A program made the translations under genes and the position numbers. A stretch of DNA of 64,000 nt, taken from contig OZ241752.1 of NCBI GenBank assembly GCA_965201155.1, positions 1,674,001 to 1,738,000 on the forward strand. Reading direction: 5' to 3'. Source of the DNA: JANQOH01 sp965201155 (GTDB lineage: Bacteria > Pseudomonadota > Alphaproteobacteria > UBA7887). The first letter of the stretch is position 1; each line of letters starts with the position of its first letter. Of the stretch, positions 8,744 to 17,024 are shown one piece after another. The notes under the pieces are model-generated. The model made no database searches and had not been told where the DNA came from. It saw only the letters and a list, made by a program, of their open reading frames with translations.

Positions 8744-9529
8744 ATGAGATTGAGACAAATCTGCCTTGTCGCGCGTGACCTGGACAGCACCAGCCGCGCC
8801 CTGTGCGAGACCTTCGGCATCGAAGTGGCGTATCGCGACCCGGAAGTCGGCCAATGGGGGCTGCACAATATCGTGGCGCCCGTCGGCGGCGAATTTCTTG
8901 AGATCGTGTCGCCGAAGGAGGCCGGCACGTCGGCCGAGCGCTATCTCGACCGGCGCGGCGGCGATGGCGGCTATATGGTGATACTGAATTGCGATGATGC
9001 GCTGGCGGCGCGGGTGCGCGCCGCGGAGCACGGGCTGCGGGAGATCTATCGCACCGACCGTCCCGGCTATATTGCGACGCAGTTTCATCCGCGGGATTGC
9101 GGCGGCATCATCCTGACGATGGATTCCGTGCCCGGCGTGGCCGATTGCCGGGAGCGGTTGGCGGAGTGGCCGCCTGCCGGTCCCCATTGGCGCGATCATG
9201 TCAGCACGGCGCGTATTGCCGGCTTTGCCGGGGTGACGCTTCAGGTCGAGGACCCGGAGGTGGCGGGCCGCCTGTGGTCCACGCTGCTGGAAGCGCCGCT
9301 GCGCCAGGAAGGCGCGGGCTTTGCGCTCAGCCTCGACAATGCCTTTGTGCGCTTTGTCCCCGTGGCGGACGCACGCGGGCCGGGAATCGCATCGGTTGCG
9401 CTCAGGGCGAACGATCGCGGCGCCGTCGACGCCTGGGCGCGCGATCACGGGCTGGCGACAGGGGAAGGCCGCCTGACGGTGGTGGGAACAGCCTTCGAAC
9501 TGGTCGACGAACAGTCCGCCGCTGCGTAA
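8744..9529 (+). CDS. VOC-superfamily (glyoxalase-like) protein
   Basis: A 261-aa protein made of two paired VOC-type halves. The first (residues 1-125) opens with LRQICLVARDLD and has a WGLHNIVAPVGGEFLEIVSP strand pair; the second begins near residue 150 (RIAGFAGVTLQVED). It resembles the glyoxalase-like domain proteins often encoded beside CoA-transferases. Metal ligands are not obvious: the usual His/Glu positions are only partly present. It converges on the downstream CoA-transferase with 5 bases between the stops. RBS aagaggag precedes the ATG. Substrate unknown. Confidence 0.75.
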   Translation: MRLRQICLVARDLDSTSRALCETFGIEVAYRDPEVGQWGLHNIVAPVGGEFLEIVSPKEAGTSAERYLDRRGGDGGYMVILNCDDALAARVRAAEHGLREIYRTDRPGYIATQFHPRDCGGIILTMDSVPGVADCRERLAEWPPAGPHWRDHVSTARIAGFAGVTLQVEDPEVAGRLWSTLLEAPLRQEGAGFALSLDNAFVRFVPVADARGPGIASVALRANDRGAVDAWARDHGLATGEGRLTVVGTAFELVDEQSAAA

Positions 9530-9534
9530 CCAGG

Positions 9535-10734
9535 TCAGGATTCCACAAACGCGCCGCCCTCGGCGAGACGGACGATGTCGGAGGGTTGATAACCCAGCCA
9601 TTCGACAAGAACTTCATCGGTATGGGCGCCGGGGGCCGGCACGCCGCGATGCAATTGCTGTGGCGTATCGGAGAACTTTGCGACAAACCCCTGCATCGGC
9701 ACGGGGCCGTTGCCGGCATTGTCCACCTCGATGATCTGCTCGCGGTGCCGCAAATGGGGGTTGCGGAGCACGTCATCCATGGTGGACACCTTGCCGGCGG
9801 GGACGCGCGCGTCTGCCAGCACCTCGCAGAGTTCGTCTGCGGCAAGGGTTTCGGTCCAGGCGGCGATCTCAGCTTCGAGTGCAGCGGCATTGGCGAGGCG
9901 GCCGTCACCGTCGCTGAAGCGCGGGTCGCGGGGCAAGTCGGGCCGGCTCATGGCCCCGGCGAGGCGCGCGAAACGGTCATCGCCGCCGGCGAGGATGTAC
10001 ACCAGCGCGCCATCCGCACAAGGAAATGTGTTGCCGGGCGCGCCGAAGCGGTCGCGATTGCCTTGCCGCCGGGGCGGTCCGCAATTCAGCGCGGTCGCGG
10101 GAATGGCGGACATCATCACGGACAGCGCGCTGTCCAGCAGGGCAAGGTCGACCATCTGTCCCCTGCCGGTGGTGTGGCGCGCCTGCAAGGCGGCGAGGAT
10201 GGCAGTCAGCGCGTGAAGACCGGTGATATGGTCGATGACCGTGGTTCCGGTGAGAGTAGGCGGGCCGGCGGACGCTCCGGTGAGGGACATCATGCCGCTC
10301 ATGGCCTGGGCGATGGCGTCGAAGCAGGGCCGCGCGGCCAGCGGTCCCTCCTGACCATAGCCGGATATGCGGGCCATGATGAGGCGGGGATTGGCCTCCT
10401 GCAGGGCGGGCCAGCCGCAGCCCATGGCCTCCATCACTCCCGGGCGAAAGTTTTCGATGAGGATATCAGCGGCGCCGGCAAGGGAGCGGACGGCGGCCTG
10501 GGCGGCGGGATTGCGCGTATCGAGGCCGATGCTGCGCTTGTTGCGGTTGAACATGGCGGCGAACAGGCTGCCGCCGGGGTGGTGCGGCGGTGCGCTGCGT
10601 GTGGGTTCTCCAGCGCCGGGTTTTTCGACCTTCACCACGTCGGCGCCCATGTCGCCGAGCATCATGGCGCAGAAGGGACCGGCAACGAAGCGCGACATGT
10701 CGAGCACTTTCACACCGGCGAGCGGTCCTGTCAT
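9535..10734 (-). CDS. Class III (CaiB/BaiF-type) CoA-transferase
   Basis: A 399-aa enzyme that moves coenzyme A between carboxylic acids. The family opening GPLAGVKVLDMSRFVAGPFCAMMLGDMGADVVKVE is visible (in two parts: LAGVKVLDMSRFVAGPF and MLGDMGADVVKVE), followed by NRNKRSIGLD and the region ARPCFDAIAQAMSG, whose aspartate corresponds to the catalytic Asp of formyl-CoA transferase. The C-terminal half carries the HPHLRHREQI-type segment (NPHLRHREQI). Substrates in this family vary widely and there is no operon partner, so none is proposed. Confidence 0.92.
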   Translation of the reverse strand: MTGPLAGVKVLDMSRFVAGPFCAMMLGDMGADVVKVEKPGAGEPTRSAPPHHPGGSLFAAMFNRNKRSIGLDTRNPAAQAAVRSLAGAADILIENFRPGVMEAMGCGWPALQEANPRLIMARISGYGQEGPLAARPCFDAIAQAMSGMMSLTGASAGPPTLTGTTVIDHITGLHALTAILAALQARHTTGRGQMVDLALLDSALSVMMSAIPATALNCGPPRRQGNRDRFGAPGNTFPCADGALVYILAGGDDRFARLAGAMSRPDLPRDPRFSDGDGRLANAAALEAEIAAWTETLAADELCEVLADARVPAGKVSTMDDVLRNPHLRHREQIIEVDNAGNGPVPMQGFVAKFSDTPQQLHRGVPAPGAHTDEVLVEWLGYQPSDIVRLAEGGAFVES

Positions 10735-10779
10735 ATGTGCGGTTCCCGAATTTGTTTCGCAGGGCGCGAACTTGCCAGG

Positions 10780-11127
10780 TCAGTTGCGCAGAGCCGAAGC
10801 GCAGGCTTCATCGACAAGCAGGCGATGAGAGATGAAGAAGCGGGAGTTGACGGACCAGGGATTGACGGGGAAGCCGCGTTCGCGGCGCATAAGGAACACA
10901 GAGACCCGGTCGGGAATGGTGAAGGTGAGGCCGAAACGGGCCTCCAACTCGTCCTGTCACTGATCAAGCACCGCGGGTGAGCGCGCCATCGCAATCCGTT
11001 CGACGCGGCGGCGCAACAGCAGTTTGCATGCGATGAGTCCCGCCTTGGAATTGCTGTTCCGCTCCGCCGCCTCCAGGACGTCGCGCCGTTCGTCGGGCAA
11101 GAGAGTTCGACAGGATGTCTCAGTCAT
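10780..11127 (-). pseudogene. Small gene interrupted by an in-frame TGA
   Basis: Reading the minus strand from an ATG at 11127, 56 codons lead to a TGA at 10959-10957. The same frame stays open for 58 more codons to a second TGA at 10782-10780. The two halves read as one protein: MTETSCRTLLPDERRDVLEA... then ARFGLTFTIPDRVSVFLMRRE and FPVNPWSVNSRFFISHRLLVDE. The second half has good charged/aromatic composition and looks genuinely coding. I do not recognise the family. A nonsense mutation or a sequencing error is more likely than recoding. The gene lies upstream of the CoA-transferase on the same strand, 45 bases away. Confidence 0.45.
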
Positions 11128-11501
11128 GCGCAAGACGCGCGCTCAGCGGTTCGGCCATCCATAGGGGCATTACGGCCGGACATAGCGGCGTAGCGTCCGG
11201 CAGCGCTTCGGCATGATCCATGATGCGTTTCGGAAGGCCGCGCATGTTCCTGTTTCCGGTGCGAGTTGTCAGAAAGCTAATGACCGAACACGCGCATTAC
11301 AACATTGCGGGACTGCTTCGCAGTGCGCCGACACGATCAAGCGCCGCCACAAAACGTCCGTACGTCTCGACTCGCAGACTATTGTTTTGCGGGTCGGCCG
11401 CCTATCTGTTACAGGCAGCGGGGCGAGGGCGGATTTTGCGCTTTGGCGGCGCTGACGCTAGGATTGCCCGGCGCGGCGTGAGACATGAGGAGGATGGACC
11501 G
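11128..11501. other. Intergenic stretch, no gene seen
   Basis: This stretch lies between the broken minus-strand gene and the 29-aa gene. An open frame runs through from 11220 into the 29-aa gene, but its composition is arginine-rich shadow sequence and it has no ribosome site, so I treat it as leader DNA holding the promoter of the downstream membrane-protein genes. Confidence 0.4.
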
Positions 11502-11591
11502 ATGAAAATACTGGAATCGCTGCCAATGACGGTGCTTTCGGGCGTAGTTCTGGCCGTCATTCTGGCTGTTATTCTGCAAGCTGCCGGCTGA
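11502..11591 (+). CDS. 29-aa hydrophobic peptide
   Basis: A very short gene preceded by a strong ribosome site (gaggagg, spaced 8 bases). The peptide is one transmembrane helix: after MKILESLPM come about 18 residues of V, L, I and A (SGVVLAVILAVILQAAG). It ends 41 bases before the PuuD-like membrane protein gene and is probably co-transcribed with it, so it may be a small subunit or stabiliser of that protein. A longer reading of the frame from 11220 exists but lacks a ribosome site. Confidence 0.55.
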   Translation: MKILESLPMTVLSGVVLAVILAVILQAAG

Positions 11592-11632
11592 TCGGTCGGG
11601 GACAAGGCAACAGGAAGAGAAGGAGGCCTGCG

Positions 11633-12154
11633 GTGGAAGAATCCTCTATGGCGGTTGATTATCAATTCTGGGCGTTTCTGTTTCGCTATCTGCACGTATT
11701 GAGCGGCGTAATGTGGATCGGTCTGCTGTGGTACTTCAATTTTGTGCAGATTCCGACCATGCCCAAGATCCCCGACAATCTGAAGCCCGCAGTGGGCAAG
11801 CATATCGCGCCGGAGGCATTGTTCTGGTTCCGCTGGGCAGCGCTTGCGACTGTGGTGACCGGCCTGATCCTCGCCATCCTGAACGGATATCTGCTCGATG
11901 CGCTGGCGATCGGCCTGTCGGACGGCGTGGTGAAGCACACGGCCATCGGCATCGGCATGTGGCTGGGGCTGATCATGGCCTTCAATGTGTGGTTTGTCAT
12001 CTGGCCGAACCAGAAGATCGCGCTCGGCATTGTCGAAGCAGATGCCGCGGCGAAGCCGGCAGCGGCGCGCAAGGCCATGCTGTTCTCACGCACCAACACA
12101 CTGCTGTCGATCCCCATGCTTTACGCGATGGTGTCGGCGCAAAACCTCTATTGA
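11633..12154 (+). CDS. PuuD-like (urate hydroxylase membrane domain) protein
   Basis: A 173-aa membrane protein with four hydrophobic spans. The first contains FRYLHVLSGVMWIGLLWYFNFVQIP, read as FLFRYLHVLSGVMWIGL then WYFNFVQIP, which matches the membrane domain found at the N-terminus of the cytochrome-c-linked urate hydroxylase PuuD; stand-alone versions like this are common in alphaproteobacteria. Histidines in the helices could ligate heme. The cytochrome c domain of full PuuD is absent, and no purine-degradation genes are nearby. The GTG at 11633 is chosen because aggagg lies 6 bases before it; ATG 11648 is too far from that site. Confidence 0.75.
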   Translation: MEESSMAVDYQFWAFLFRYLHVLSGVMWIGLLWYFNFVQIPTMPKIPDNLKPAVGKHIAPEALFWFRWAALATVVTGLILAILNGYLLDALAIGLSDGVVKHTAIGIGMWLGLIMAFNVWFVIWPNQKIALGIVEADAAAKPAAARKAMLFSRTNTLLSIPMLYAMVSAQNLY

Positions 12155-12183
12155 TCCACTACCTGTATTGAACCTGTAACTTT

Positions 12184-12224
12184 CGGCCCTGGCCTCGTCA
12201 CGCGAGGCCGGGGCCGATCATTTT
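12184..12224. terminator. Bidirectional terminator hairpin
   Basis: A 14-bp stem (12184-12197 with 12203-12216, one G-T pair) with a 5-base loop, followed on the plus strand by atcatttt. It sits between the convergent PuuD-like and hydrolase genes and can serve both. Confidence 0.75.
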
Positions 12225-12242
12225 GTGCTTGTGCGCAGCCGC

Positions 12243-13046
12243 TCAGAGAGAGCGGATGAATTTGCGCATCGCTTGCGCCGCGGCGGTACCGTGCGAAAGC
12301 ACCACCCCGTGCCGCGCGCCATTGACAAGGTGCAATTGGGCGCCGGGCACACGCTCGAATGTGTCAACCAGAACGGCGGCGGGAAGGAAGGGGCTGGAAT
12401 CGCCGCCGATCATCAGGGTCGGCGTGGTGATGCTCCCGAGTTCTTCGGTGAGGTCGGTCTCAGTGAGCAGATTGGCCTGGGCAAGCACCGTTGCGGGGTC
12501 ACAGCGTTGCTGGATGTTGTGGAACCAGTCCCATTCGGGCGTATCGAGTATGCCGGCCCGGAAGCGGCGGGCCATCATGTTTTCCGACCAGACGGCCATT
12601 CCTTCGCTGTCAATCACCTGGCGCCAGTCGGGCAGGCCGCGTACCGCGCTGCCGCGGTGGGGCGCGGTGCATGCGGTGAGGCTGCGGAGCAGATGGCGGT
12701 GATGTATGGCAAGATGATATCCCAGCGCCCCGCCCAGCGATTCGCCGACATAATGGATGCGCTCGGCGCCAGTTGCATTGATGACGGCAAGTACGTCATC
12801 CGCCAGCGTGTCCAGGGTCCAGTCCGGGATATTCTCCGGTACGGGCCGTGACTGCCCGCAGCCGCGCATGTCCATGAGGACGATGCGATAGTCGCTGCAG
12901 AGAGCGGGGAGCCATCGGCACCATATGCGGTGATCGATTCCGACCCCATGATGAAACAGGACGGTTTCCGGCGCCTCGACCCAAGGCAGTGTGAGATCGA
13001 TTTCCTCATACCAGAGCGACGCTCCGGGGCGGTCCAGTATCGGCAT
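12243..13046 (-). CDS. Alpha/beta hydrolase
   Basis: A 267-aa alpha/beta-hydrolase-fold enzyme. The oxyanion region is LFHHGVGIDHRIW, the DMRGCGQSRP loop follows strand 5, and the nucleophile elbow is GESLGG with Ser103. The likely catalytic histidine is in NGARHGVVLSH near residue 246 and the acid in MIGGDSSPF. This layout resembles 3-oxoadipate enol-lactonases and related esterases, but no ketoadipate genes are present, so the substrate is unknown. It is convergent with the PuuD-like gene. Confidence 0.88.
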   Translation of the reverse strand: MPILDRPGASLWYEEIDLTLPWVEAPETVLFHHGVGIDHRIWCRWLPALCSDYRIVLMDMRGCGQSRPVPENIPDWTLDTLADDVLAVINATGAERIHYVGESLGGALGYHLAIHHRHLLRSLTACTAPHRGSAVRGLPDWRQVIDSEGMAVWSENMMARRFRAGILDTPEWDWFHNIQQRCDPATVLAQANLLTETDLTEELGSITTPTLMIGGDSSPFLPAAVLVDTFERVPGAQLHLVNGARHGVVLSHGTAAAQAMRKFIRSL

Positions 13047-13181
13047 GGTATTCTCCTCCTTTGTTGCTGCGGCGCCGGATTTGCCTTGAGTCCAACCGGC
13101 CGCTTAGACTGGCATTGCGCAGGCAGCGCCGGGCGCAATGGCCGTTACGGCCAGAATGGTGGGTTTGTCCGGGAGAGGTCC

Positions 13182-14114
13182 ATGTTTCGCTATGGTCTGA
13201 CGGGGTTTGTTCTTCTTGTTCTTGGCGGTTTCGCCGGTGGCGCAGCGCTCGCTGCCCATGATGCGGCGGGGCCGCTGGTCGACGCGGAATGGGTTGCCGA
13301 ACATGCGTGCGACGACGGGATCGTCGTACTCGACCTGCGGCCCAGCCCGGGGGCGTTCAAACGCGGGCATATTGCATGCTCGGTTAATTCAAGCCTCATG
13401 CGCGGCTGGTATACCAGACGCGACGGAATTCCGGCGCTGCTGCCTGACCCTGCCGATCTTGCGGCATTGATCGGCGGGCTGGGGATCGGCAATGACGACC
13501 ATGTGGTGGTCGTCGGACCGGGCGGCAATGCGCTGGCGGCAACGGTGGCCACACGCGCCTACTGGACTTTCAAGTATCTGGGGCATGACGCAGTGTCGAT
13601 ACTTGACGGCGGCTTCGCGGCATTTCGGTCGGATCCTTCGCTGCCGCTGGAGGCAGGCGACGCGGCCGCGCGCGAGGCAAGGACCTTCGCGCCGGCGCTG
13701 CGCCCCGAATTGCTGGCGACAGCGGAGGATGTGAACGCCGCCCTGGAGGAAGGCGCGGCTACGGCGCTGATCGACAGCCGCACCTCCGACTATTATGCGG
13801 GGATCAATACCATGGGCATCGTCGCACGACCGGGCACATTGCCGGGCGCTGACAATGTGCCGGTGACATGGTTGACGACACCGGACGGACGGTTTCAGAG
13901 CCCCGAGGTTCTGGACAGCATAGCCGAGCACACGCCGCTGGACGGCGAGACACCGCTGATCACCTTCTGCAATGCGGGCCAGATGGCGTCGCTCGACTGG
14001 TTCGTGGCGCACGAATTGCTGGGTAACAGCGAGGCGCGCATGTATGACGGCTCGCTCACCGAATGGGCGGCGGATTCGGAGCGGCCGCTCGAACAGCGCG
14101 TGTCGGTGCAGTGA
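13182..14114 (+). CDS. Exported two-domain rhodanese-type sulfurtransferase
   Basis: A 310-aa protein beginning with a signal peptide (hydrophobic FVLLVLGGFAGGAALAA, cleavage about residue 25). Two rhodanese domains follow: residues 30-155, without a catalytic cysteine at the expected loop (VVVVGPGGNALA), and residues 175-300, with the active-site loop ITFCNAGQMAS carrying Cys263. An inactive first and active second domain is the standard plan for thiosulfate or mercaptopyruvate sulfurtransferases; the signal peptide places this one in the periplasm. The ATG at 13182 is preceded by gggagagg. The sulfur donor is not known. Confidence 0.85.
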   Translation: MFRYGLTGFVLLVLGGFAGGAALAAHDAAGPLVDAEWVAEHACDDGIVVLDLRPSPGAFKRGHIACSVNSSLMRGWYTRRDGIPALLPDPADLAALIGGLGIGNDDHVVVVGPGGNALAATVATRAYWTFKYLGHDAVSILDGGFAAFRSDPSLPLEAGDAAAREARTFAPALRPELLATAEDVNAALEEGAATALIDSRTSDYYAGINTMGIVARPGTLPGADNVPVTWLTTPDGRFQSPEVLDSIAEHTPLDGETPLITFCNAGQMASLDWFVAHELLGNSEARMYDGSLTEWAADSERPLEQRVSVQ

Positions 14115-14221
14115 GTCTCCGGGTCGGGGCCGGCGGCGCTGCGGCGCGGCGGCCCCCCAGGCCCGGCTGAGTGCGGTCGATGCCGAAAGGTGCCGGCGGG
14201 GGAAGCGAATCGCAGCCGCCC

Positions 14222-15199
14222 ATGGCCGCCCGCAACAGCGCGCTGACGCTGCACCGGCTGCGGATTTTCTGGGCGGTGGCGCTGACCGGTTCCTTCACCA
14301 AGGCGAGCAAGCTGCTGGAGTTGGCGCAGCCCTCACTATCGCAGCAGATTTCGCGCCTGGAAGAGGAAATCCGCACGCAGTTGTTCACGCGGACCCGCAG
14401 CGAGCTGGCCCTGACGGATGCCGGGCATTTCCTCCTGCGCAAGGCGGAGCTCATCCTTTCAAGCGTTGACGAGACGGTGGTGGGGCTGGAGGAGTTTGCC
14501 GCCGGCACGCGCGGCGTGATTGCGGTGGGCGCGCTGAGCTCGATCGCCCGCGCCGTCCTGCCCCATGCGCTGCATGAACTGCGCGTCCGCATACCCGAAC
14601 TCGAGCTTGACATTCATGAGACTGCGCCGGCGGAGGCGGTGGACCTGCTCTATGGCCGGCGGCTCAATCTCGCGCTGCTGGCGACCGACTCACAGGCGGC
14701 AACCGGCACGTCGTTTCATTGCGCGACCATTTGCCGCGACGCCTATGTGCTGGCGGTGCCGAAGGGAATTGACCTGCATGATGTCGAGGATGTGGATGCG
14801 GACCTGGCGCCTGACGCGCGCACGGTGGTGAACAGCACGATCCAGTTCAATTTCGGCAATCAGCACAAGAAGCGGATCGAGGAATGGTATCAGCATGTGC
14901 TGCCGCATTATCGCGTGGTGGCGCAGTCGCGGACCTATGAGGTTGCCCTGTCGCTGGTTCAGGACGGGCTTGGCGTTGCCGTCGTCCCGGCCTTGACCGC
15001 CGTCACGGGGCCCGGGCGGATGTTCGACGTGACGCTATACCAGACCAGTTTGCCGGACCGCGAAATTGCCGCCTTCATGCCGTCGCAATATGTGTCCGTG
15101 GAGCCGTATGCGAGTTTTCTCGACGTGCTGCGCGAGACCGGAAAGTCGGTGGCGCTGCCGCCGATCGAGAGCATGCCGCCGCTATTGCATGCGCTGTAG
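14222..15199 (+). CDS. LysR-family transcriptional regulator
   Basis: An LTTR with the N-terminal winged helix-turn-helix (LRIFWAVALTGSFTKASKLL then AQPSLSQQISRLEEEI) and a C-terminal effector domain of the periplasmic-binding-protein fold ending near LRETGKSVAL. Of three candidate starts (GTG 14171, ATG 14180, ATG 14222) none has a good ribosome site; 14222 gives the usual LTTR spacing before the helix-turn-helix (325 aa). The nearest downstream gene is the pqqA-like gene 115 bases on, which it could regulate, though LTTRs more often control a divergent neighbour. Confidence 0.9.
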   Translation: MAARNSALTLHRLRIFWAVALTGSFTKASKLLELAQPSLSQQISRLEEEIRTQLFTRTRSELALTDAGHFLLRKAELILSSVDETVVGLEEFAAGTRGVIAVGALSSIARAVLPHALHELRVRIPELELDIHETAPAEAVDLLYGRRLNLALLATDSQAATGTSFHCATICRDAYVLAVPKGIDLHDVEDVDADLAPDARTVVNSTIQFNFGNQHKKRIEEWYQHVLPHYRVVAQSRTYEVALSLVQDGLGVAVVPALTAVTGPGRMFDVTLYQTSLPDREIAAFMPSQYVSVEPYASFLDVLRETGKSVALPPIESMPPLLHAL

Positions 15200-15314
15200 G
15201 CGATAAGAATTCGCAATAGCCGGTATAGAGTGCATTGTGATCGCGGCTCGGTAGGATGGCGCCCGTGAGCAGCCAGTGTGGCTGGAGAGAGACTGGAACC
15301 TGAAGGGACGTACC

Positions 15315-15389
15315 ATGTGGACCAAGCCTGTGATCGTTGAAGTGGCTGTTGGCCTCGAGATCAACTGCTACGCTTGCGCCGACCTCTAA
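15315..15389 (+). CDS. pqqA: PqqA-type precursor peptide of pyrroloquinoline quinone
   Basis: A 24-residue peptide that starts MWTKP and contains GLEINCY, with Glu15 and Tyr19 spaced exactly as in PqqA. In the PQQ pathway those two side chains are cross-linked by the radical-SAM enzyme PqqE, with PqqD as peptide chaperone, and excised to form the quinone cofactor. The C-terminus is YACADL. A ribosome site (gaaggga) lies 6-7 bases upstream and a strong terminator follows 25 bases after the stop, so it is probably a monocistronic transcript. No pqqB, C, D, E or F is in the window, and no PQQ-dependent dehydrogenase. It is too short for routine gene callers. Confidence 0.82.
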   Translation: MWTKPVIVEVAVGLEINCYACADL

Positions 15390-15413
15390 ACGGGGCATCT
15401 GCAGCAGAACAAA

Positions 15414-15447
15414 CCGCCGGCCCGGAGACGGGCCGGCGGTTTTCGTT
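15414..15447 (+). terminator. Rho-independent terminator after pqqA
   Basis: A perfect 11-bp GC stem (ccgccggcccg / cgggccggcgg) with a gaga tetraloop, followed by ttttcgttt. It closes the pqqA transcript and may also serve the convergent KAS III gene. Confidence 0.88.
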
Positions 15448-15466
15448 TAAGGCGAGCGCGCCGGTT

Positions 15467-16456
15467 TCAGGGTTGGAAACGCACGACGGTGGAGCCCCAG
15501 GAGAGGCCGACTCCGAAGCCGCAGAGCAGCACCGTCTGGCCGGCAAGCGCCTCCACGCCGCCGAGGCGGTCGAGCACGATGGGCAGGGTTGACGAGACGG
15601 TATTGCCGCAATCCGCAAACTCGACCGGCACTTTGTTGGACGGCAGTTTCATTTCACGAACCAATGCGCCCACCATATGGCCGCTCGCCTGGTGAAAGAC
15701 GAACTTGTCGATATCGCTGCGCGCGAGCCCGTTCAGCGCCAGGCAGTGATCGACATCTGCCGGTACGCGGCGAATCATGAATTTGAATATGGCGCGCCCG
15801 TTCATATAGAGCGCGCCAGGGCCGGTCGTGGGCATATCGGGGTTGCGGCTGCCGCCGCCGCGCACGATGAGGTCGTCGGCGCCTGCGCCGTCGGACCCGA
15901 AAGTAAAATGCCCGAAGCGGCCGGCAGCGTCGTTGGTGAGCAAAGTGGCGGCTGCGCCGTCGCCGAACAGCGGCGCAGTGGCGCGGTCGCCCGGGTCCAT
16001 GACCTTGGAATAGCCGTCGGCGGTGAGCAGCAGGCCGGCGTTGAAACCGTGTGCCAGCATCATCGCGCGAGTGACGGCGAGGCCGTAGACATAGCCCGAG
16101 CAGCCCTGATTGATGTCGAACGCGGCGGTGGTGTCCGGCAGGCCGAGGCGATTCTGAACGATATTCGCGGTGGCGGGCAGCCGGTAGTCAGGATTCTGCG
16201 TGCACAGCACAAGAAGCTGGACAGCATCGCGAGGGAAACCGGTGCGCGCGAACAGGGTTTCGGCGGCGGCAGCGGCCATGTCGGAGACTGCCTGATCGGG
16301 CGCGGCGATGCGGCGTGCATGCACGCCGATTTTCCCGCGCAGGAAATCAGGGTCGAATCCGAAACGTTCGATGAGGTGTTCGTTGGTCAACACCGTTTCG
16401 GGCAGATAGCTCGCCACGGCGGCGATGCCCGGCGATGGCAGTTGACTGTCAGGCAC
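15467..16456 (-). CDS. 3-oxoacyl-ACP synthase III (KAS III / FabH-like)
   Basis: A 329-aa thiolase-fold condensing enzyme. The catalytic triad is visible: Cys119 in NQGCSGYVYGL, His255 in FHQASGHM and Asn285 in DCGNTVSST. FabH uses these to condense acetyl-CoA with malonyl-ACP at the start of fatty-acid synthesis. The housekeeping fabH usually lies in plsX-fabH-ihfA, which is not the case here, so this is likely a stand-alone paralogue with a specialised acyl substrate (related enzymes act in secondary metabolism or quinolone-like pathways). Convergent with pqqA. Confidence 0.88.
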   Translation of the reverse strand: MPDSQLPSPGIAAVASYLPETVLTNEHLIERFGFDPDFLRGKIGVHARRIAAPDQAVSDMAAAAAETLFARTGFPRDAVQLLVLCTQNPDYRLPATANIVQNRLGLPDTTAAFDINQGCSGYVYGLAVTRAMMLAHGFNAGLLLTADGYSKVMDPGDRATAPLFGDGAAATLLTNDAAGRFGHFTFGSDGAGADDLIVRGGGSRNPDMPTTGPGALYMNGRAIFKFMIRRVPADVDHCLALNGLARSDIDKFVFHQASGHMVGALVREMKLPSNKVPVEFADCGNTVSSTLPIVLDRLGGVEALAGQTVLLCGFGVGLSWGSTVVRFQP

Positions 16457-16609
16457 GGAAACTCCCTGTGGATCGGGGAAGGCGGTATTCTTTAGCCGAA
16501 CCGGCGCGCCCGTGCCAGCCTGCGCGCAGCGCAGGCATCTGTGGACCAGGCGGCGACCGCAAGTTCATTCGAGAGAGCGCTCATCTGCGCGTCAGGTTCA
16601 GGATCGGCC

Positions 16610-16702
16610 GGAACTCACGCGCCGACAACTCCGTGCGAGCAGAGCCGCACCGATAACGCCCGTTATTCCGACCACGATATTGGTCACGAAGGCTGTTTTC
16701 GA
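16610..16702 (-). pseudogene. Possible remnant of a YeaQ/GlsB-type membrane protein gene
   Basis: In one minus-strand frame the sequence reads KTAFVTNIVVGITGVIGAAL followed by LARSCRR and a stop. The NIVVGIxGxIG pattern resembles the glycine-rich second helix of small YeaQ/YmgE/GlsB stress membrane proteins. No start or first helix remains. It lies directly against the transposase remnant, as if interrupted by it. The stretch is short, so this is tentative. Confidence 0.22.
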
Positions 16703-16726
16703 CTGTCAATCCGGAAAACGGACTGG

Positions 16727-17024
16727 GGTGCCCAGCGGCGATGTCTGGGCGGACAGCGCCTGCTACAGCCGGGCACATGAAGCGTTGCTGACTGAAGGAG
16801 GCAGGCGCAGCCACATTCACCGCAAGGGATATCGTAATCGCCCTTTGCCGGCGCGCTCCCGCGAAGCCAATCGCAAGCGTTCGAAAGTGCGTGCTGCCGT
16901 GGAGCATGTGTTTGCCCAACACGAGGCCATGGGCGGCAAGCGGGTCAGGACCATTGGCCTGGCGCGGGCGCGCATCAAGATCGGAATGATGAACCTGGTG
17001 TGCAATCTTCGCCGACCTGCCTGA
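16727..17024 (+). pseudogene. IS5-family transposase, C-terminal remnant
   Basis: About 97 codons read as the end of an IS5-type DDE transposase: DVWADSACYSRAHEALL (second catalytic Asp region), SHIHRKGYRNRPLPARSREANRKRS, then VRAAVEHVFAQHEAMGGKRVR (catalytic Glu helix) and TIGLARARIKIGMMNL with a natural stop. The first two-thirds of the protein, including the first Asp, are missing; upstream codons in this frame are unrelated. I find no inverted repeats. It differs from the complete element at 28554-29764, so it is a decayed insertion of another subgroup. Confidence 0.75.

Noticed and set aside
10957..10959. Selenocysteine insertion at the in-frame TGA
   Set aside because: No selenoprotein family is recognised and I see no convincing stem-loop just after the TGA; mutation or error is simpler.
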